Positions 18,257 to 27,305 of a DNA stretch of 64,000 bases are shown here, one piece after another. The notes beneath the pieces are model-generated. The model had not been told where the DNA came from and did no database searches. It saw only the letters and a list, made by a program, of their open reading frames with translations. Source of the DNA: Bacillota bacterium (lineage in GTDB: Bacteria; Bacillota; Clostridia; Lachnospirales; Lachnospiraceae); assembly GCA_023402845.1 (NCBI GenBank), contig JAEYFP010000002.1, positions 117,198 through 181,197 of the forward strand, given 5' to 3'. How positions within the stretch are numbered: the first letter of the stretch is position 1; the number at the start of each line of letters is the position of its first letter. Made by a program: the position numbers and the translations under genes.

Positions 18257-19414
18257 ATGCATAGCAATCAGGATATTGTATATTTGAATAATGCCGCGAC
18301 AACCTATCCGAAGCCGCAGTGTGTGCTTTCTGCACATGCTGCGGCGTTGTGCGCCGTTCCGGTATCGCAGTACAGAAGTACGGCGGATTGTGAGGGGAAG
18401 GATGTTTTTGAAGAGTGCAGAACAAGTATCGGAAGGCTTTTGCATATTGCGGATACGCAGCGGATCTGGTTTTCTTCGGGAGCAACGGATTCTGCCAATA
18501 AATTAATTTCCGGACTGGTATTTTCGGGAAAGAAAATTATAACGACACAGATCGAGCATAACAGTATTCTGCGTCCGCTTTTTAACCATCCCGTCTATAA
18601 AGAGCAATTGATGATATTACCTTGTGATGGAAAAGGAGAGGTTGATTTCACTCCGATTTTTCAGTTGAAAAAGGGAGAAGCTTCCGCGCTGTTTCTCAAT
18701 CATTGTTCGAATGTGACAGGAATGATCCAGGATATGGAGGCTGTCTGCAGAGCGGCCAAGGAAAGACAGCTGCTTGTTTTTGCAGATATTTCCCAAAGCG
18801 CAGGCTGTATCCCAATTGATGTGGACGGCTGGGGTCTGGACGGAGTTATTTTTACAGGTCATAAGGGGCTGCTTGGCGTACAGGGGACCGGAGGTCATTA
18901 TGTGAGAAAGGGAATTGACTTGCGGCCTGTGTCTTATGGAGGAACCGGACGTGATTCCAGCCGCCTGACTTATGAGGACGGGAATTATGAATATGAGGTC
19001 GGCACACAGAATGCAGCGGGGATAGCGGCATTACTTGCGGGTACGGAATATGTACGCAGTTTGGGTGTGGAGGAAATCAAAAGAAAAGAAACCGCTCTTG
19101 TAGACAGACTGTATCAGGGCCTTGAAGAAATAGAGGGAGTTCATACGATCATGGTGCCCAAAGGCAGCCGCGGTTCGCTTTTGAGCATGACTGTGGACGG
19201 CTTAATGCCATCCGATATCGCTTATATTCTGCAGAACGGATATGGCATTGTTGTGAGGGCGGGGCTGCATTGTGCACCTCTGATTCATCATGCAGCAGGT
19301 ACACAGCGGTATGGTACGGTCAGGATCAGTACCGGTTTATTTACAGAGAAAGAGCACATTGATCTGGTTCTTGAAGCGGTAGCAGAAATCAGTGCTTCTG
19401 TGAGAAAAGGATAG
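18257..19414 (+). CDS. Cysteine desulfurase-family (class V aminotransferase) enzyme
   Basis: A 385-residue PLP enzyme of the NifS/SufS fold. It has YLNNAATTYPKP at the N-terminus, the PLP lysine in FTGHKGLLGVQGTGG, and RAGLHCAPLIH with the catalytic-loop cysteine of SufS-type desulfurases. The start at ATG 18257 gives the usual N-terminus and has AAAAGGA 10 bases upstream. A GTG at 18224 inside the previous gene is less likely. It may mobilise sulfur or selenium from cysteine or selenocysteine, or act as a lyase. Its place between a sugar isomerase-like gene and GH31 is unusual, and its partner is not obvious. Confidence 0.85.
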   Translation: MHSNQDIVYLNNAATTYPKPQCVLSAHAAALCAVPVSQYRSTADCEGKDVFEECRTSIGRLLHIADTQRIWFSSGATDSANKLISGLVFSGKKIITTQIEHNSILRPLFNHPVYKEQLMILPCDGKGEVDFTPIFQLKKGEASALFLNHCSNVTGMIQDMEAVCRAAKERQLLVFADISQSAGCIPIDVDGWGLDGVIFTGHKGLLGVQGTGGHYVRKGIDLRPVSYGGTGRDSSRLTYEDGNYEYEVGTQNAAGIAALLAGTEYVRSLGVEEIKRKETALVDRLYQGLEEIEGVHTIMVPKGSRGSLLSMTVDGLMPSDIAYILQNGYGIVVRAGLHCAPLIHHAAGTQRYGTVRISTGLFTEKEHIDLVLEAVAEISASVRKG

Positions 19415-19440
19415 TCCGAACAGAGGAAAGGAGAACCTGG

Positions 19441-19743
19441 ATGAAGGTCACGGGAAGGACAGAAGCAAGAGAACGGTGTACAGAAGCCGGCTGGCTTGCG
19501 TATGACTATTTGCTGGATGAAGAGACAGACAGGAAGTTTATTCTTTCATTAAAGTCCTTCGGAGGCTCTTTTGTGTTTTTGGAGATGCTGAAAAAGCCTT
19601 TTTTTAAGATAGAATCCGAACATTATGTCATAAAGGGATTGCTGAAAGAGCCATTTTTCAGAATGGCTGTCCATGGGGATGATCTTTCGGAGCTTCAAAG
19701 GCTCGAGCAGTTTTTGGAGGAGCTTAAAAATGAAGATTTTTAA
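19441..19743 (+). CDS. Small protein of unknown function
   Basis: A 100-residue soluble, charged protein that I do not recognise. It has an N-terminal TGRTEARERC segment, a central FGGSFVFLEMLKKPFFKI stretch and an amphipathic C-terminal helix (LSELQRLEQFLEELKN). It is expected to be a real gene: AAAGGAGAACC precedes the ATG, the gap to the previous gene is only 26 bases, and its end overlaps the AraC gene by 14 bases. Its cysteine (C13) is a single one, so it is not an obvious zinc or sulfur carrier. Confidence 0.7.
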   Translation: MKVTGRTEARERCTEAGWLAYDYLLDEETDRKFILSLKSFGGSFVFLEMLKKPFFKIESEHYVIKGLLKEPFFRMAVHGDDLSELQRLEQFLEELKNEDF

Positions 19744-20593
19744 GGATGGAATGATACTTCCTCCGGAGTTTCCGTTTAGAATCCTGATGCAGACATTAAG
19801 AAAAGAAGATAATTGCCGCAATTCTTACCATTGGCATGATTTTTGCGAAATAAGCTATATCAGGCACGGGAGCGGCAGCTATTTTTTAAATGGTGCCCGG
19901 TTTCCGGTAAAAGAAGGAGATATTCTTATTTTTAACAGTGCGCAGCTGCATGGATGGATGGTCACAGAGGAAGCTATGGAATTGACGGTGATTATGTTTT
20001 CGGCGGCTCTTTTGAATCTTTGTGAGGAAGAAGCGGAAGCATGGGGAGACCGCTTATACAACAAAATAGGAAAAGAGGATGAAATTGCCCGCCCGGTAAA
20101 GGAGCTATTGGAAGCGATGGAAAAAGAATATAACGGGAAGGAGGCGGGGGCCCATCTCGCAATCAGAGGCGGACTTCTGCACCTGCTTGTGCTTCTTTTG
20201 CGAAGTGGGAACCAAAACGCACCGAAAAAGGAGCTTCCGTCTGTTGAAAGGCAAAATACCATGGTACGCTTGGAGACTGCCGTAAATTATATTAATCGGC
20301 ATTATGCCGAAAATATAACGTTAGAATCTGCGGCAAAGGAAGCCTCTATGAATGCAAACTACTTCAGCAGCTATTTTAAGCGAATGGCGGGAATGGGCTT
20401 TCAGGAATATCTGATCAGATACAGACTGGAAAAGGCGGAGGAACTGAAACGAGGCCGGCAGAGAAGCGCGGCGGAGGCCGCTGTGCAGAGCGGCTTTCGG
20501 AATCTGTCAAATTATTACCGGTTGTATAAGAAGTACTTGGGCACCGATTTTGACAAGGAAGAGGAGAATCACTATGAAAAACGGATTATGTGA
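19730..20593 (+). CDS. AraC-family transcriptional regulator with cupin sensor
   Basis: A 287-residue regulator. The N-terminal cupin has YHWHDFCEISYI, GSGSYFLNG and GDILIFNSAQLHGW. The C-terminal AraC double HTH has LESAAKEASMNANYFSSYF and a second helix set near AAVQSGFRNLSNYY. ATG 19730 is preceded by GGAGGAG, which lies within the end of the small upstream gene. Its last 20 bases overlap the GH31 gene. It probably senses the sugar released or imported by this locus and controls the operon it sits in. Confidence 0.88.
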   Translation: MKIFKDGMILPPEFPFRILMQTLRKEDNCRNSYHWHDFCEISYIRHGSGSYFLNGARFPVKEGDILIFNSAQLHGWMVTEEAMELTVIMFSAALLNLCEEEAEAWGDRLYNKIGKEDEIARPVKELLEAMEKEYNGKEAGAHLAIRGGLLHLLVLLLRSGNQNAPKKELPSVERQNTMVRLETAVNYINRHYAENITLESAAKEASMNANYFSSYFKRMAGMGFQEYLIRYRLEKAEELKRGRQRSAAEAAVQSGFRNLSNYYRLYKKYLGTDFDKEEENHYEKRIM

Positions 20594-23042
20594 GAAAAGA
20601 ATAGCCGTGAAGCTGCAAAATGGAATGCACTTATCCATAACGGCAGTGAGACAGGATATCCTTCGGTTTACCTATGCAGAGGAATCAAAGGAAGAAGGAA
20701 AGGAAGCAGATTCCCTGATTATAAGTAAAGATGCCATAGAACAGCCGGAAGGGGCATTTGTGTCGATTCTTGAAAAGGATGGACAGCTATTTGCTGAAAC
20801 GGAGAAGCTCAGGCTTGACGTGAGACTTTCGGACGGAACGGCAGGAGTCATCAATAAGCAGACGGGTGAGCGGTTGTTTTGGGGAAATCGTGCGGAGCTT
20901 TCGCCGATTATGGTCATGAGATATTCGACGGAAGGGGAAACGCCGATTATAGAGAGAAGAAAGACGGTTGACGGAGAACGGAATTTTATAAAGAATTTAA
21001 AAGAAACAGCTGATCATAGGGCTTACCGTGCCAAGCTCTATTTTTCATTCGCACAGGATGAGGGAATTTATGGATTGGGTCAGGGGGAAGAGGGCTTTTA
21101 TAACTACAGAGGGAAGCATCAATATCTGTATCAGCATAATATGAGGATTCCGATGCCTGTCCTGTATTCCGACAAGGGCTATGGTCTTTTGTTTGACTGC
21201 TGTTCCCTGATGACGTTTCAGGATGACTGTGACGGCAGCTATCTGTATATGGACGCAGTGGCACAGTTGGATTACTATTTGATTGCAGGTGATCAGCCGG
21301 ACGGAGTGGTTGAAGGGATCCGTTGTCTGACGGGCAGGGCAGCGATGCTGCCAAAGTGGGCTTACGGTTACATCCAGTCAAAGGAACAATACTATACGGC
21401 ACGGGAGCTTGCCGATGTCGTACGCAGATACAGAGAACTTCAGGTTCCGCTGGATTGTGTCGTACAGGATTGGAATACGTGGACACCGGGCAATTGGGGA
21501 GAAAAGCTGGTAGACCGTGAACGTTACGGAGACCTAAAGGTACAGACGGAGGAAATCAAAGAGCTGCATGCGCATGCTATGGTGTCCGTATGGCCGAATA
21601 TGAATACAGGGGGAAACAATCATACGGAGTTTTTGGAAGCGGGCTTTCTGCTGAATGATAGTTCCACCTATGATGCATTTAACGAAGATGCTCGTGCCAT
21701 GTACTGGGAACAGGCAAAGGAGGAACTGTTTGAAGGAGGTTTTGAGGCCTGGTGGTGTGATTCCACAGAACCGTTTTCGGGTCCGGACTGGAATGGTGAA
21801 GTGAAGAGGGAGCCATGGGAACGATTTGCTTTAGTGGGCGGTGAACACAAAAAATATCTGCCGTGGGAAAAAGCCAATGCCTATGCGCTGATGCATGAAA
21901 AGGGTATCTATGAAAACCAGCGTAAGGAGACAGAAGATATCCGCGTGCTGAATCTGACGCGTTCAGGCTATATTTCCGGTCAGAGCTGTGCGGCGATGCT
22001 CTGGTCGGGTGATACCGATGCCTCCTATACCACATTAAAAAAGCAGATTACGGAGGGCCTGAATATGGGACTGTCAGGTTATCCTTATTGGACACTGGAT
22101 ATCGGCGGTTTCTTTACGGTGGGTGAAAAGTGGCAGAACAGAGGCTGCGGCTGCTCTGCGGATTCTGCTCCTAAATGGTTCTGGAAAGGAGAGTATGACG
22201 AGGGAATCAGAGATCAGGCATACTGCGAGCTTTATGTGCGCTGGCTGCAGCTTGGGACATTTTTACCGATGTTTCGTTCCCATGGGACGGACACCCCGAG
22301 AGAAATATGGAATTTCGGCAAAAGCGGCGAACCATATTATGACGCGATAGAGAAATTTATCAAACTGAGGTACCGACTCATGCCTTATATTTATTCGATG
22401 GCGGGCATGGTAAGGCTCAACCATGAGACGATCATGAGAAGCCTACTGTTTGATTTTTCTTCTGATAAGCGGGCGAGAACGATTCACGATGAGTTTATGT
22501 TCGGAAGGAGTTTTCTCGTTTGTCCGGTAACGGAAGCGATGTACTATCTGCCGGAAAACAAACCGATTTATAAAGAGAAGAAGAGGAATTGCTATCTTCC
22601 GGAGGGGGAAAACTGGTTTGATTTTTTTACGAATAAATTATACTTGGGAGGCAGAGAATATCCGGTTGAAGCAGAGCTGGACAAGATTCCACTGTTTGTA
22701 AAAGCCGGCTCGATCATACCGATAAAGGAGGGGATGCAGTATGCTTCCGATAAAGAAAAGGAACCGATGCAGCTGCATATTTATCCGGGCAGAGATGCAG
22801 AATACTGTCTGTATGAGGATGAAGGAAATAATTATCATTATGAAGCCGGCGCTTACTCTCTGATTCGGATTGCATGGCGGCAGGAGGAGCGTCTCCTTTG
22901 GATTGGAAACAGAGAAGGACAGTTTGCGGGGATGCAGACAGAACGGGAGTTTGTCCTCTTTCTGCTGGGCAGGGAAATTGCCAGGCTGCATTATACGGGA
23001 GAGGAGATCACTGTTTTGATTCCCGATAATCAAGAGGACTGA
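20574..23042 (+). CDS. GH31 family alpha-xylosidase / alpha-glucosidase
   Basis: An 822-residue intracellular glycoside hydrolase. An N-terminal beta-sandwich carries GLGQGEEGF. The (beta/alpha)8 barrel has nucleophile D396 in WWCDSTEP and acid/base D480 in WSGDTDASY. The DSTEPF signature and the LPKWAYGYIQSKEQYYT motif are closer to XylS-type alpha-xylosidases than to maltases. A proximal C-terminal domain has IYPGRDAEYCLYEDEG. It should release xylose or glucose from xyloglucan-type oligosaccharides. ATG 20574 has GGAGA upstream. Its 3' end overlaps the convergent response regulator gene by 35 bases. Confidence 0.92.
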   Translation: MKNGLCEKRIAVKLQNGMHLSITAVRQDILRFTYAEESKEEGKEADSLIISKDAIEQPEGAFVSILEKDGQLFAETEKLRLDVRLSDGTAGVINKQTGERLFWGNRAELSPIMVMRYSTEGETPIIERRKTVDGERNFIKNLKETADHRAYRAKLYFSFAQDEGIYGLGQGEEGFYNYRGKHQYLYQHNMRIPMPVLYSDKGYGLLFDCCSLMTFQDDCDGSYLYMDAVAQLDYYLIAGDQPDGVVEGIRCLTGRAAMLPKWAYGYIQSKEQYYTARELADVVRRYRELQVPLDCVVQDWNTWTPGNWGEKLVDRERYGDLKVQTEEIKELHAHAMVSVWPNMNTGGNNHTEFLEAGFLLNDSSTYDAFNEDARAMYWEQAKEELFEGGFEAWWCDSTEPFSGPDWNGEVKREPWERFALVGGEHKKYLPWEKANAYALMHEKGIYENQRKETEDIRVLNLTRSGYISGQSCAAMLWSGDTDASYTTLKKQITEGLNMGLSGYPYWTLDIGGFFTVGEKWQNRGCGCSADSAPKWFWKGEYDEGIRDQAYCELYVRWLQLGTFLPMFRSHGTDTPREIWNFGKSGEPYYDAIEKFIKLRYRLMPYIYSMAGMVRLNHETIMRSLLFDFSSDKRARTIHDEFMFGRSFLVCPVTEAMYYLPENKPIYKEKKRNCYLPEGENWFDFFTNKLYLGGREYPVEAELDKIPLFVKAGSIIPIKEGMQYASDKEKEPMQLHIYPGRDAEYCLYEDEGNNYHYEAGAYSLIRIAWRQEERLLWIGNREGQFAGMQTEREFVLFLLGREIARLHYTGEEITVLIPDNQED

Positions 23043-23757
23043 CACCGGTTTGCTTTTTAAAAATACGGCTGAAATAACCCTGCTCGGGATAGCCCACAGC
23101 TTCACCGATCTGACGGACCGAAAGCTCCGAATGATGAGAGAGAAGCTGCTGGGCTTTTTGTATGCGCAGGGAAATAATATATTTTGAAGGGGTGCAGCCA
23201 TAATGCGCATAAAAAATTTTTGTCAGGTAGCTCGAACTGTAATTCATATGATGCGCAATCAAATTCAAATTGATTTCCTCGTTAATATGCTGAATGATAA
23301 ATTCCTTTAACAATGCGGCAATTTCTGCAGGGGGCTTTGCGGCTGTGCTGCGGAACACATCCTCCAGGGCATTCTGCTCCAGGACATACCTGTCACGCAG
23401 CTTTCTCAAGGCAACCTTGAGCTCTTCGATATCAACAGGCTTTAGCAGGTAGTCGGTGACCCTGTATTTGATTGCGGTACGTGCATATTCAAAATCAGAA
23501 TATCCGCTTGTGATGATACAATCCATGCGCGGATGCATTTCGCTGATTTTTTGTATCAATGTAAGACCGTCCATTGCAGGCATACGGATGTCAGTGATGA
23601 GCACATCCGGATTGAGCTCCTCGACCAGCTCGTATGCCTGAATTCCTGTCTGTGCCGCACCGATCACTTCAAAGCCGACATTGGCCGTCTCTATTTTTTT
23701 AACAAGGTTTTCAAGCAGCAGGGCTTCATCCTCTGCGACAATGATACTGTATTTCAT
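23008..23757 (-). CDS. YesN-type response regulator (receiver + AraC HTH)
   Basis: A compact 249-residue response regulator. The receiver covers about residues 1-120 with IVAEDE, phospho-acceptor D56 in ITDIRMPA, and LKPVD. An AraC double HTH occupies about 150-247 (NLIAHHMNYSSSYLTKIF, IGEAVGYPEQGYFSRIFKKQTG). The linker is short compared with the other regulators in the window. ATG 23757 overlaps the kinase stop as ATGA. It is the best candidate to bind the shared operator at 16771-16808 and 25713-25750 and so control the whole of locus 2. Confidence 0.92.
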   Translation of the reverse strand: MKYSIIVAEDEALLLENLVKKIETANVGFEVIGAAQTGIQAYELVEELNPDVLITDIRMPAMDGLTLIQKISEMHPRMDCIITSGYSDFEYARTAIKYRVTDYLLKPVDIEELKVALRKLRDRYVLEQNALEDVFRSTAAKPPAEIAALLKEFIIQHINEEINLNLIAHHMNYSSSYLTKIFYAHYGCTPSKYIISLRIQKAQQLLSHHSELSVRQIGEAVGYPEQGYFSRIFKKQTGVSPLDYRESKQ

Positions 23758-25595
23758 GACTGATTTCCTCCTTCCATTTCTGCTCCGATTGTAACATAGG
23801 CATGTCCTTCGGGAGTATTTCCAAAGGAAAAGAGTGCCTGGTCTTTTTTGTAGATTTTCCACCGCATGTAGACATTCAAAAGACCGAGTCCGTCAATCAT
23901 AAGCTCCGGCATACCCGGATTTGAGTCGGCCTCTTTTATCTTTTCATGCAGCATTCGGATAGCCTCCTCTGTAAAGCCGTTGCCGGAATCTGTAACGGTG
24001 ATCTGCCAGCGGTCTTTTAAGGCTTCCCCCCTGACGGTAATAGACCAGGGCGGGATGCAGTCGGTTCCGTATTTGACGGCATTTTCCACGAGCGGCTGAA
24101 TAATCAGCTTCGGTACAATGATGGAGCAGAGTGCGGGATCGACGTCGATGGTACAGTCCAAACTTGCCTGATAACGTACCTTCATACAGTAAAGATATTT
24201 TTGTACATAATCAATTTCTTCCCTGAGGCAGATCAGTGTAGAGGAATTATCTGTAATATAGCGCATGATCTGTGATAAGCTCCTGCAAAGTGTGACCACC
24301 TCCTCTGACCGGCTGCCTTCCGCAAGAACGATGATACAGGATAAGGTATTGTAATAAAAATGAGGATTCATCTGTGACTGAAGGGCGAGCGTTCTGGACT
24401 TCAATTCCTGCTGTCTTGTGTCGATCAGCTCATTCATGGAAAGCTTCAGCTTTTCACTCATCTTCTGAAAAGCATGATAGAGCTCGACCAGTTCGAGATA
24501 GGCAGGATTGTAGGAGGCAGTCTGGTCCTGACCGAAGGTGTCTAGCTCCATTCGCTGGATAATATGCTTTAGGTGCTTAATCGGATTTGTCATTTTCCTG
24601 GAAAGATAGTAGGAAATCAGAAGAGATATAATCAGCAGGCTTATGACGACAAGAAACAGAATCCCAATCATTCTCGTAACAGGCTTTAAAATTAGGGTTT
24701 CTTTTTGCACCGAAATATAAGTCCAGCCGCTGTAGGCGGATTCATAGGAGGCCAGCTGCTCCTTATCACCTGTGAGAGGATTTTGGACCGTATTGCTTTG
24801 ATCCGAAAGCTTTGAAAGAATTCTGTAGTAGTAAGTATAACAGTCTTTATCCTCCTCATTTAAGCTGTATGGAAACACCATTTTCCCGTCATTGTTAAAT
24901 ATATAAGTATCAGGATGGTTCCGGGTTTTCTTTTGATAAGAAATGACGGACTTAAAAATACTTTTACAGCGCTTCATGGTCTCTATCGTACCGACCTTTC
25001 TGCCGTACTGATTAGAGTAGGTGCGGTACACGGACAGGAACCAGTCGGAGGAAGAGGAATAGGAGTATGCATTGGTGTAGTAAGGATCTCCGATCAGTTT
25101 AATGCCGTTTAAGCGCTTGACCTCATCCAGCCACGAAAGGGAATCAGGATCGACAGAACCCATATTTGTGATCATTCCTACTTTTACAACATTTCCTTTC
25201 ATATCGTATAAATTGATTTGATCGGCTTTCAGATCCGTTCCGTTTATTGTGACAAACAAATCCGCAAGCTCAGGGAGAGTTGTTTCGGAAATATCCAGAT
25301 TAAAAGAATGATCAAGTTTGTCCTTCATCAGGTTACTGTAATTGATATTGGCCGAGGTCGTATCCAAATCGTTAATGGCGGCATCAACCCGCTCCGCAAA
25401 AGTATTGTTGAGTGTGGACAGGGCATCTCGTTCGTTGGAAATCAAAATGGCAGACACATAATAATAGAAGAATATTGCGAAGGCAATAAGAAAAATGGCA
25501 GGCATAGAAACATATGCCCAGAACAGACGGTGCTGGAGCGTATGCTGATTGGCTGAAAAAAGCAGTTTTATTTTCTGCCGCAGTTTTTTATTCAT
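23754..25595 (-). CDS. YesM-type sensor histidine kinase
   Basis: A 613-residue membrane kinase. The first helix is at about residues 26-50 and is followed by a Cache-like extracellular sensor region to about 300. A second helix at about 305-328 leads to HAMP, and the His_kinase domain has phospho-acceptor H412 in MNPHFYYNT. The ATPase domain has IQPLVENAVKYG and DSGNGF. AGGGGG stands upstream of the ATG. It transcribes away from the transporter at 25824 and is coupled by ATGA to its response regulator. The ligand is unknown. Confidence 0.92.
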   Translation of the reverse strand: MNKKLRQKIKLLFSANQHTLQHRLFWAYVSMPAIFLIAFAIFFYYYVSAILISNERDALSTLNNTFAERVDAAINDLDTTSANINYSNLMKDKLDHSFNLDISETTLPELADLFVTINGTDLKADQINLYDMKGNVVKVGMITNMGSVDPDSLSWLDEVKRLNGIKLIGDPYYTNAYSYSSSSDWFLSVYRTYSNQYGRKVGTIETMKRCKSIFKSVISYQKKTRNHPDTYIFNNDGKMVFPYSLNEEDKDCYTYYYRILSKLSDQSNTVQNPLTGDKEQLASYESAYSGWTYISVQKETLILKPVTRMIGILFLVVISLLIISLLISYYLSRKMTNPIKHLKHIIQRMELDTFGQDQTASYNPAYLELVELYHAFQKMSEKLKLSMNELIDTRQQELKSRTLALQSQMNPHFYYNTLSCIIVLAEGSRSEEVVTLCRSLSQIMRYITDNSSTLICLREEIDYVQKYLYCMKVRYQASLDCTIDVDPALCSIIVPKLIIQPLVENAVKYGTDCIPPWSITVRGEALKDRWQITVTDSGNGFTEEAIRMLHEKIKEADSNPGMPELMIDGLGLLNVYMRWKIYKKDQALFSFGNTPEGHAYVTIGAEMEGGNQS

Positions 25596-25712
25596 AAGTG
25601 AAATCCCCCTTGCGTATAGCCGGATTATCCTGCAAAAGAGCGGTTATCTTATTTATTGTAGCATTAGTTAATTGAAAAAACAAATAGAAGTAGGATGTAC
25701 ACAGCAAATGTG

Positions 25713-25774
25713 AAAAAAGTACAAAACAGGAACACAAAAAGTCCATAGAATTCGAAAAACGAGTTTGATATGCT
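25713..25774 (+). promoter_or_regulatory. YesN-type operator and activator-dependent promoter of the locus 2 transporter
   Basis: AAAAAAGTACAA (25713-25724), 13 bases, then AAAGTCCATAGAA (25738-25750). TATGCT at 25769-25774 is the likely -10, 18 bases after the operator. Element sequences and spacings match those at 16771-16832 almost exactly, which is not expected by chance in unrelated intergenic DNA. Confidence 0.65.
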
Positions 25775-25823
25775 GTTAGCGTAGGGTAAATCTTTCAGTA
25801 AAAATGTATTTAGGAGGGTAAAC

Positions 25824-27233
25824 ATGAAAAGGAAAGTATTAGCAGTCCTACTGTGTGTAGGAATGACAGCATCCATGCTGGCAGGCTGCGGCAGCGGCAA
25901 TCAGACGGCAGCGCCGGCGGCAGACGTTCAGGCAGAGGCAGAGCCTGAGGAAGCACAGGCAGAAACAGAGGAAAAAGAGGAAGCGGCGCCGGCCGAAGAG
26001 GCGACGCAGGAGTTTGCCGGAGAGGAACTGAGCATTCTTGTGTCGGCGGGCTGGATGGACAATCGCTATGACACAACAATCACAAGATTCGAGGAAACTT
26101 ATGGCGTGACTGTCGATTTGCAGACAATCCCCGCCGACCAGTATTCAGATATTTTACAATCCAAGCTGGATACCGGTACGTGTGCGGATGTATTTTGGAT
26201 TCAGTCCAACCCGTTTGCAATTTCCTCTGTTATCGTAGATCCTGAAAGCTACTGTATTGATTTCTCGGGAGCGTCATGGCAGGATCTGATGCCGGAAGCA
26301 AGACAAACCTCGTGCATGGTGGATGGAAAGCTGTATGGCCTGCAGATTTGGCATAATTCCCCCGAGTATGTCATGGTATATAACAAGACGATGTTTGAGG
26401 AAATGGGGCTGAACGTACCTAAAACTTATGCAGAGTTTCAGGGTGTTTGTGAAAAGCTCGCTGCAGAAGGGATTACACCTTGGTTTGTTCCGGGCGCGGA
26501 CGGATGGCAGCACCAGCTGTCCTTCTTCCAGATCGGCGGTGTGTATGAAGAAAAAACGCCGGGCCTTTATGATGCACTCAATAATAATACGGCAACCTTT
26601 GGGGATAACGAAAAAATGATTGAGGTATTGGAGCAGTATAAAGAGCTTTCCGATCTGGGCTATCTTGGCGAGGATTGGATCGGTACGGACTCCACGAACA
26701 TGTCCAATGAATTCGGTGACAGGAATTGCGCAATGGCAATGGCTAACTCCAGTTTTATCAAGCAGATTCAAGAAGATACCGGCACCTCGGATGAATTTGG
26801 TCTATTCTTAATTCCTCTTGGAGATAATGATACATTTCCAACAAATCCGGCGGGTCCGACAATGTTCGGTTACAAGGGCTCAGAGCATCCGGAACTTGTC
26901 AAGACCTTCTTTGATTTTGTATGCATGACGGAAAGTCTTCAGGAGATTCTGGATAATTCGCCGGCTTATACAAACCTTGATATGAATGATCCTGATCTCG
27001 GACAGCATTGGCTTCCGGAGGAAGAAGAATTCATGAACAGTGTGGATAAGACGAAAATGACGACGTCTGTTCTGCAGACAGGAACAAAATATACAAACGA
27101 TTACTGGATGGATTTTGGCGCCGATATGGTTTCTTATTGCCAGGGCACGATCACCGCAAACGATGTTCTGAAAAATATGGATACAAACAGGGCCGAGGCG
27201 GCGAAGGTTGCCGGAGATACCAACTGGAAATAA
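25824..27233 (+). CDS. Sugar ABC transporter substrate-binding lipoprotein (family 1)
   Basis: A 469-residue extracellular binding protein with a lipoprotein signal (KRK start, LAGC with lipidated Cys near residue 22). A long acidic, Ala/Glu/Pro-rich linker to about residue 70 tethers the CUT1-type binding domain (GKLYGLQIWHNSPEYVMVYNK, GDRNCAMAMANSSF). AGGAGG precedes the ATG. It is transcribed divergently from the YesM/YesN pair and followed by two permeases. The substrate is probably the oligosaccharide processed by GH31 in the co-regulated operon. Confidence 0.93.
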   Translation: MKRKVLAVLLCVGMTASMLAGCGSGNQTAAPAADVQAEAEPEEAQAETEEKEEAAPAEEATQEFAGEELSILVSAGWMDNRYDTTITRFEETYGVTVDLQTIPADQYSDILQSKLDTGTCADVFWIQSNPFAISSVIVDPESYCIDFSGASWQDLMPEARQTSCMVDGKLYGLQIWHNSPEYVMVYNKTMFEEMGLNVPKTYAEFQGVCEKLAAEGITPWFVPGADGWQHQLSFFQIGGVYEEKTPGLYDALNNNTATFGDNEKMIEVLEQYKELSDLGYLGEDWIGTDSTNMSNEFGDRNCAMAMANSSFIKQIQEDTGTSDEFGLFLIPLGDNDTFPTNPAGPTMFGYKGSEHPELVKTFFDFVCMTESLQEILDNSPAYTNLDMNDPDLGQHWLPEEEEFMNSVDKTKMTTSVLQTGTKYTNDYWMDFGADMVSYCQGTITANDVLKNMDTNRAEAAKVAGDTNWK

Positions 27234-27255
27234 AAGTTCTTTCTAAAACAAAGAG

Positions 27256-27288
27256 AATGGTGCAGCGGAACTTTTCCACTGCACCATT
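27256..27288 (+). terminator. Intercistronic hairpin after the binding-protein gene
   Basis: An outer stem AATGGTGCAG/CTGCACCATT and an inner GGAA/TTCC stem, with one mismatch between them, enclose a 3-base loop. The hairpin ends in a T-rich stretch just before the permease ribosome site. It probably attenuates transcription or protects the upstream mRNA. Confidence 0.65.
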
Positions 27289-27305
27289 TTAAAAGGAGGC
27301 AGATT

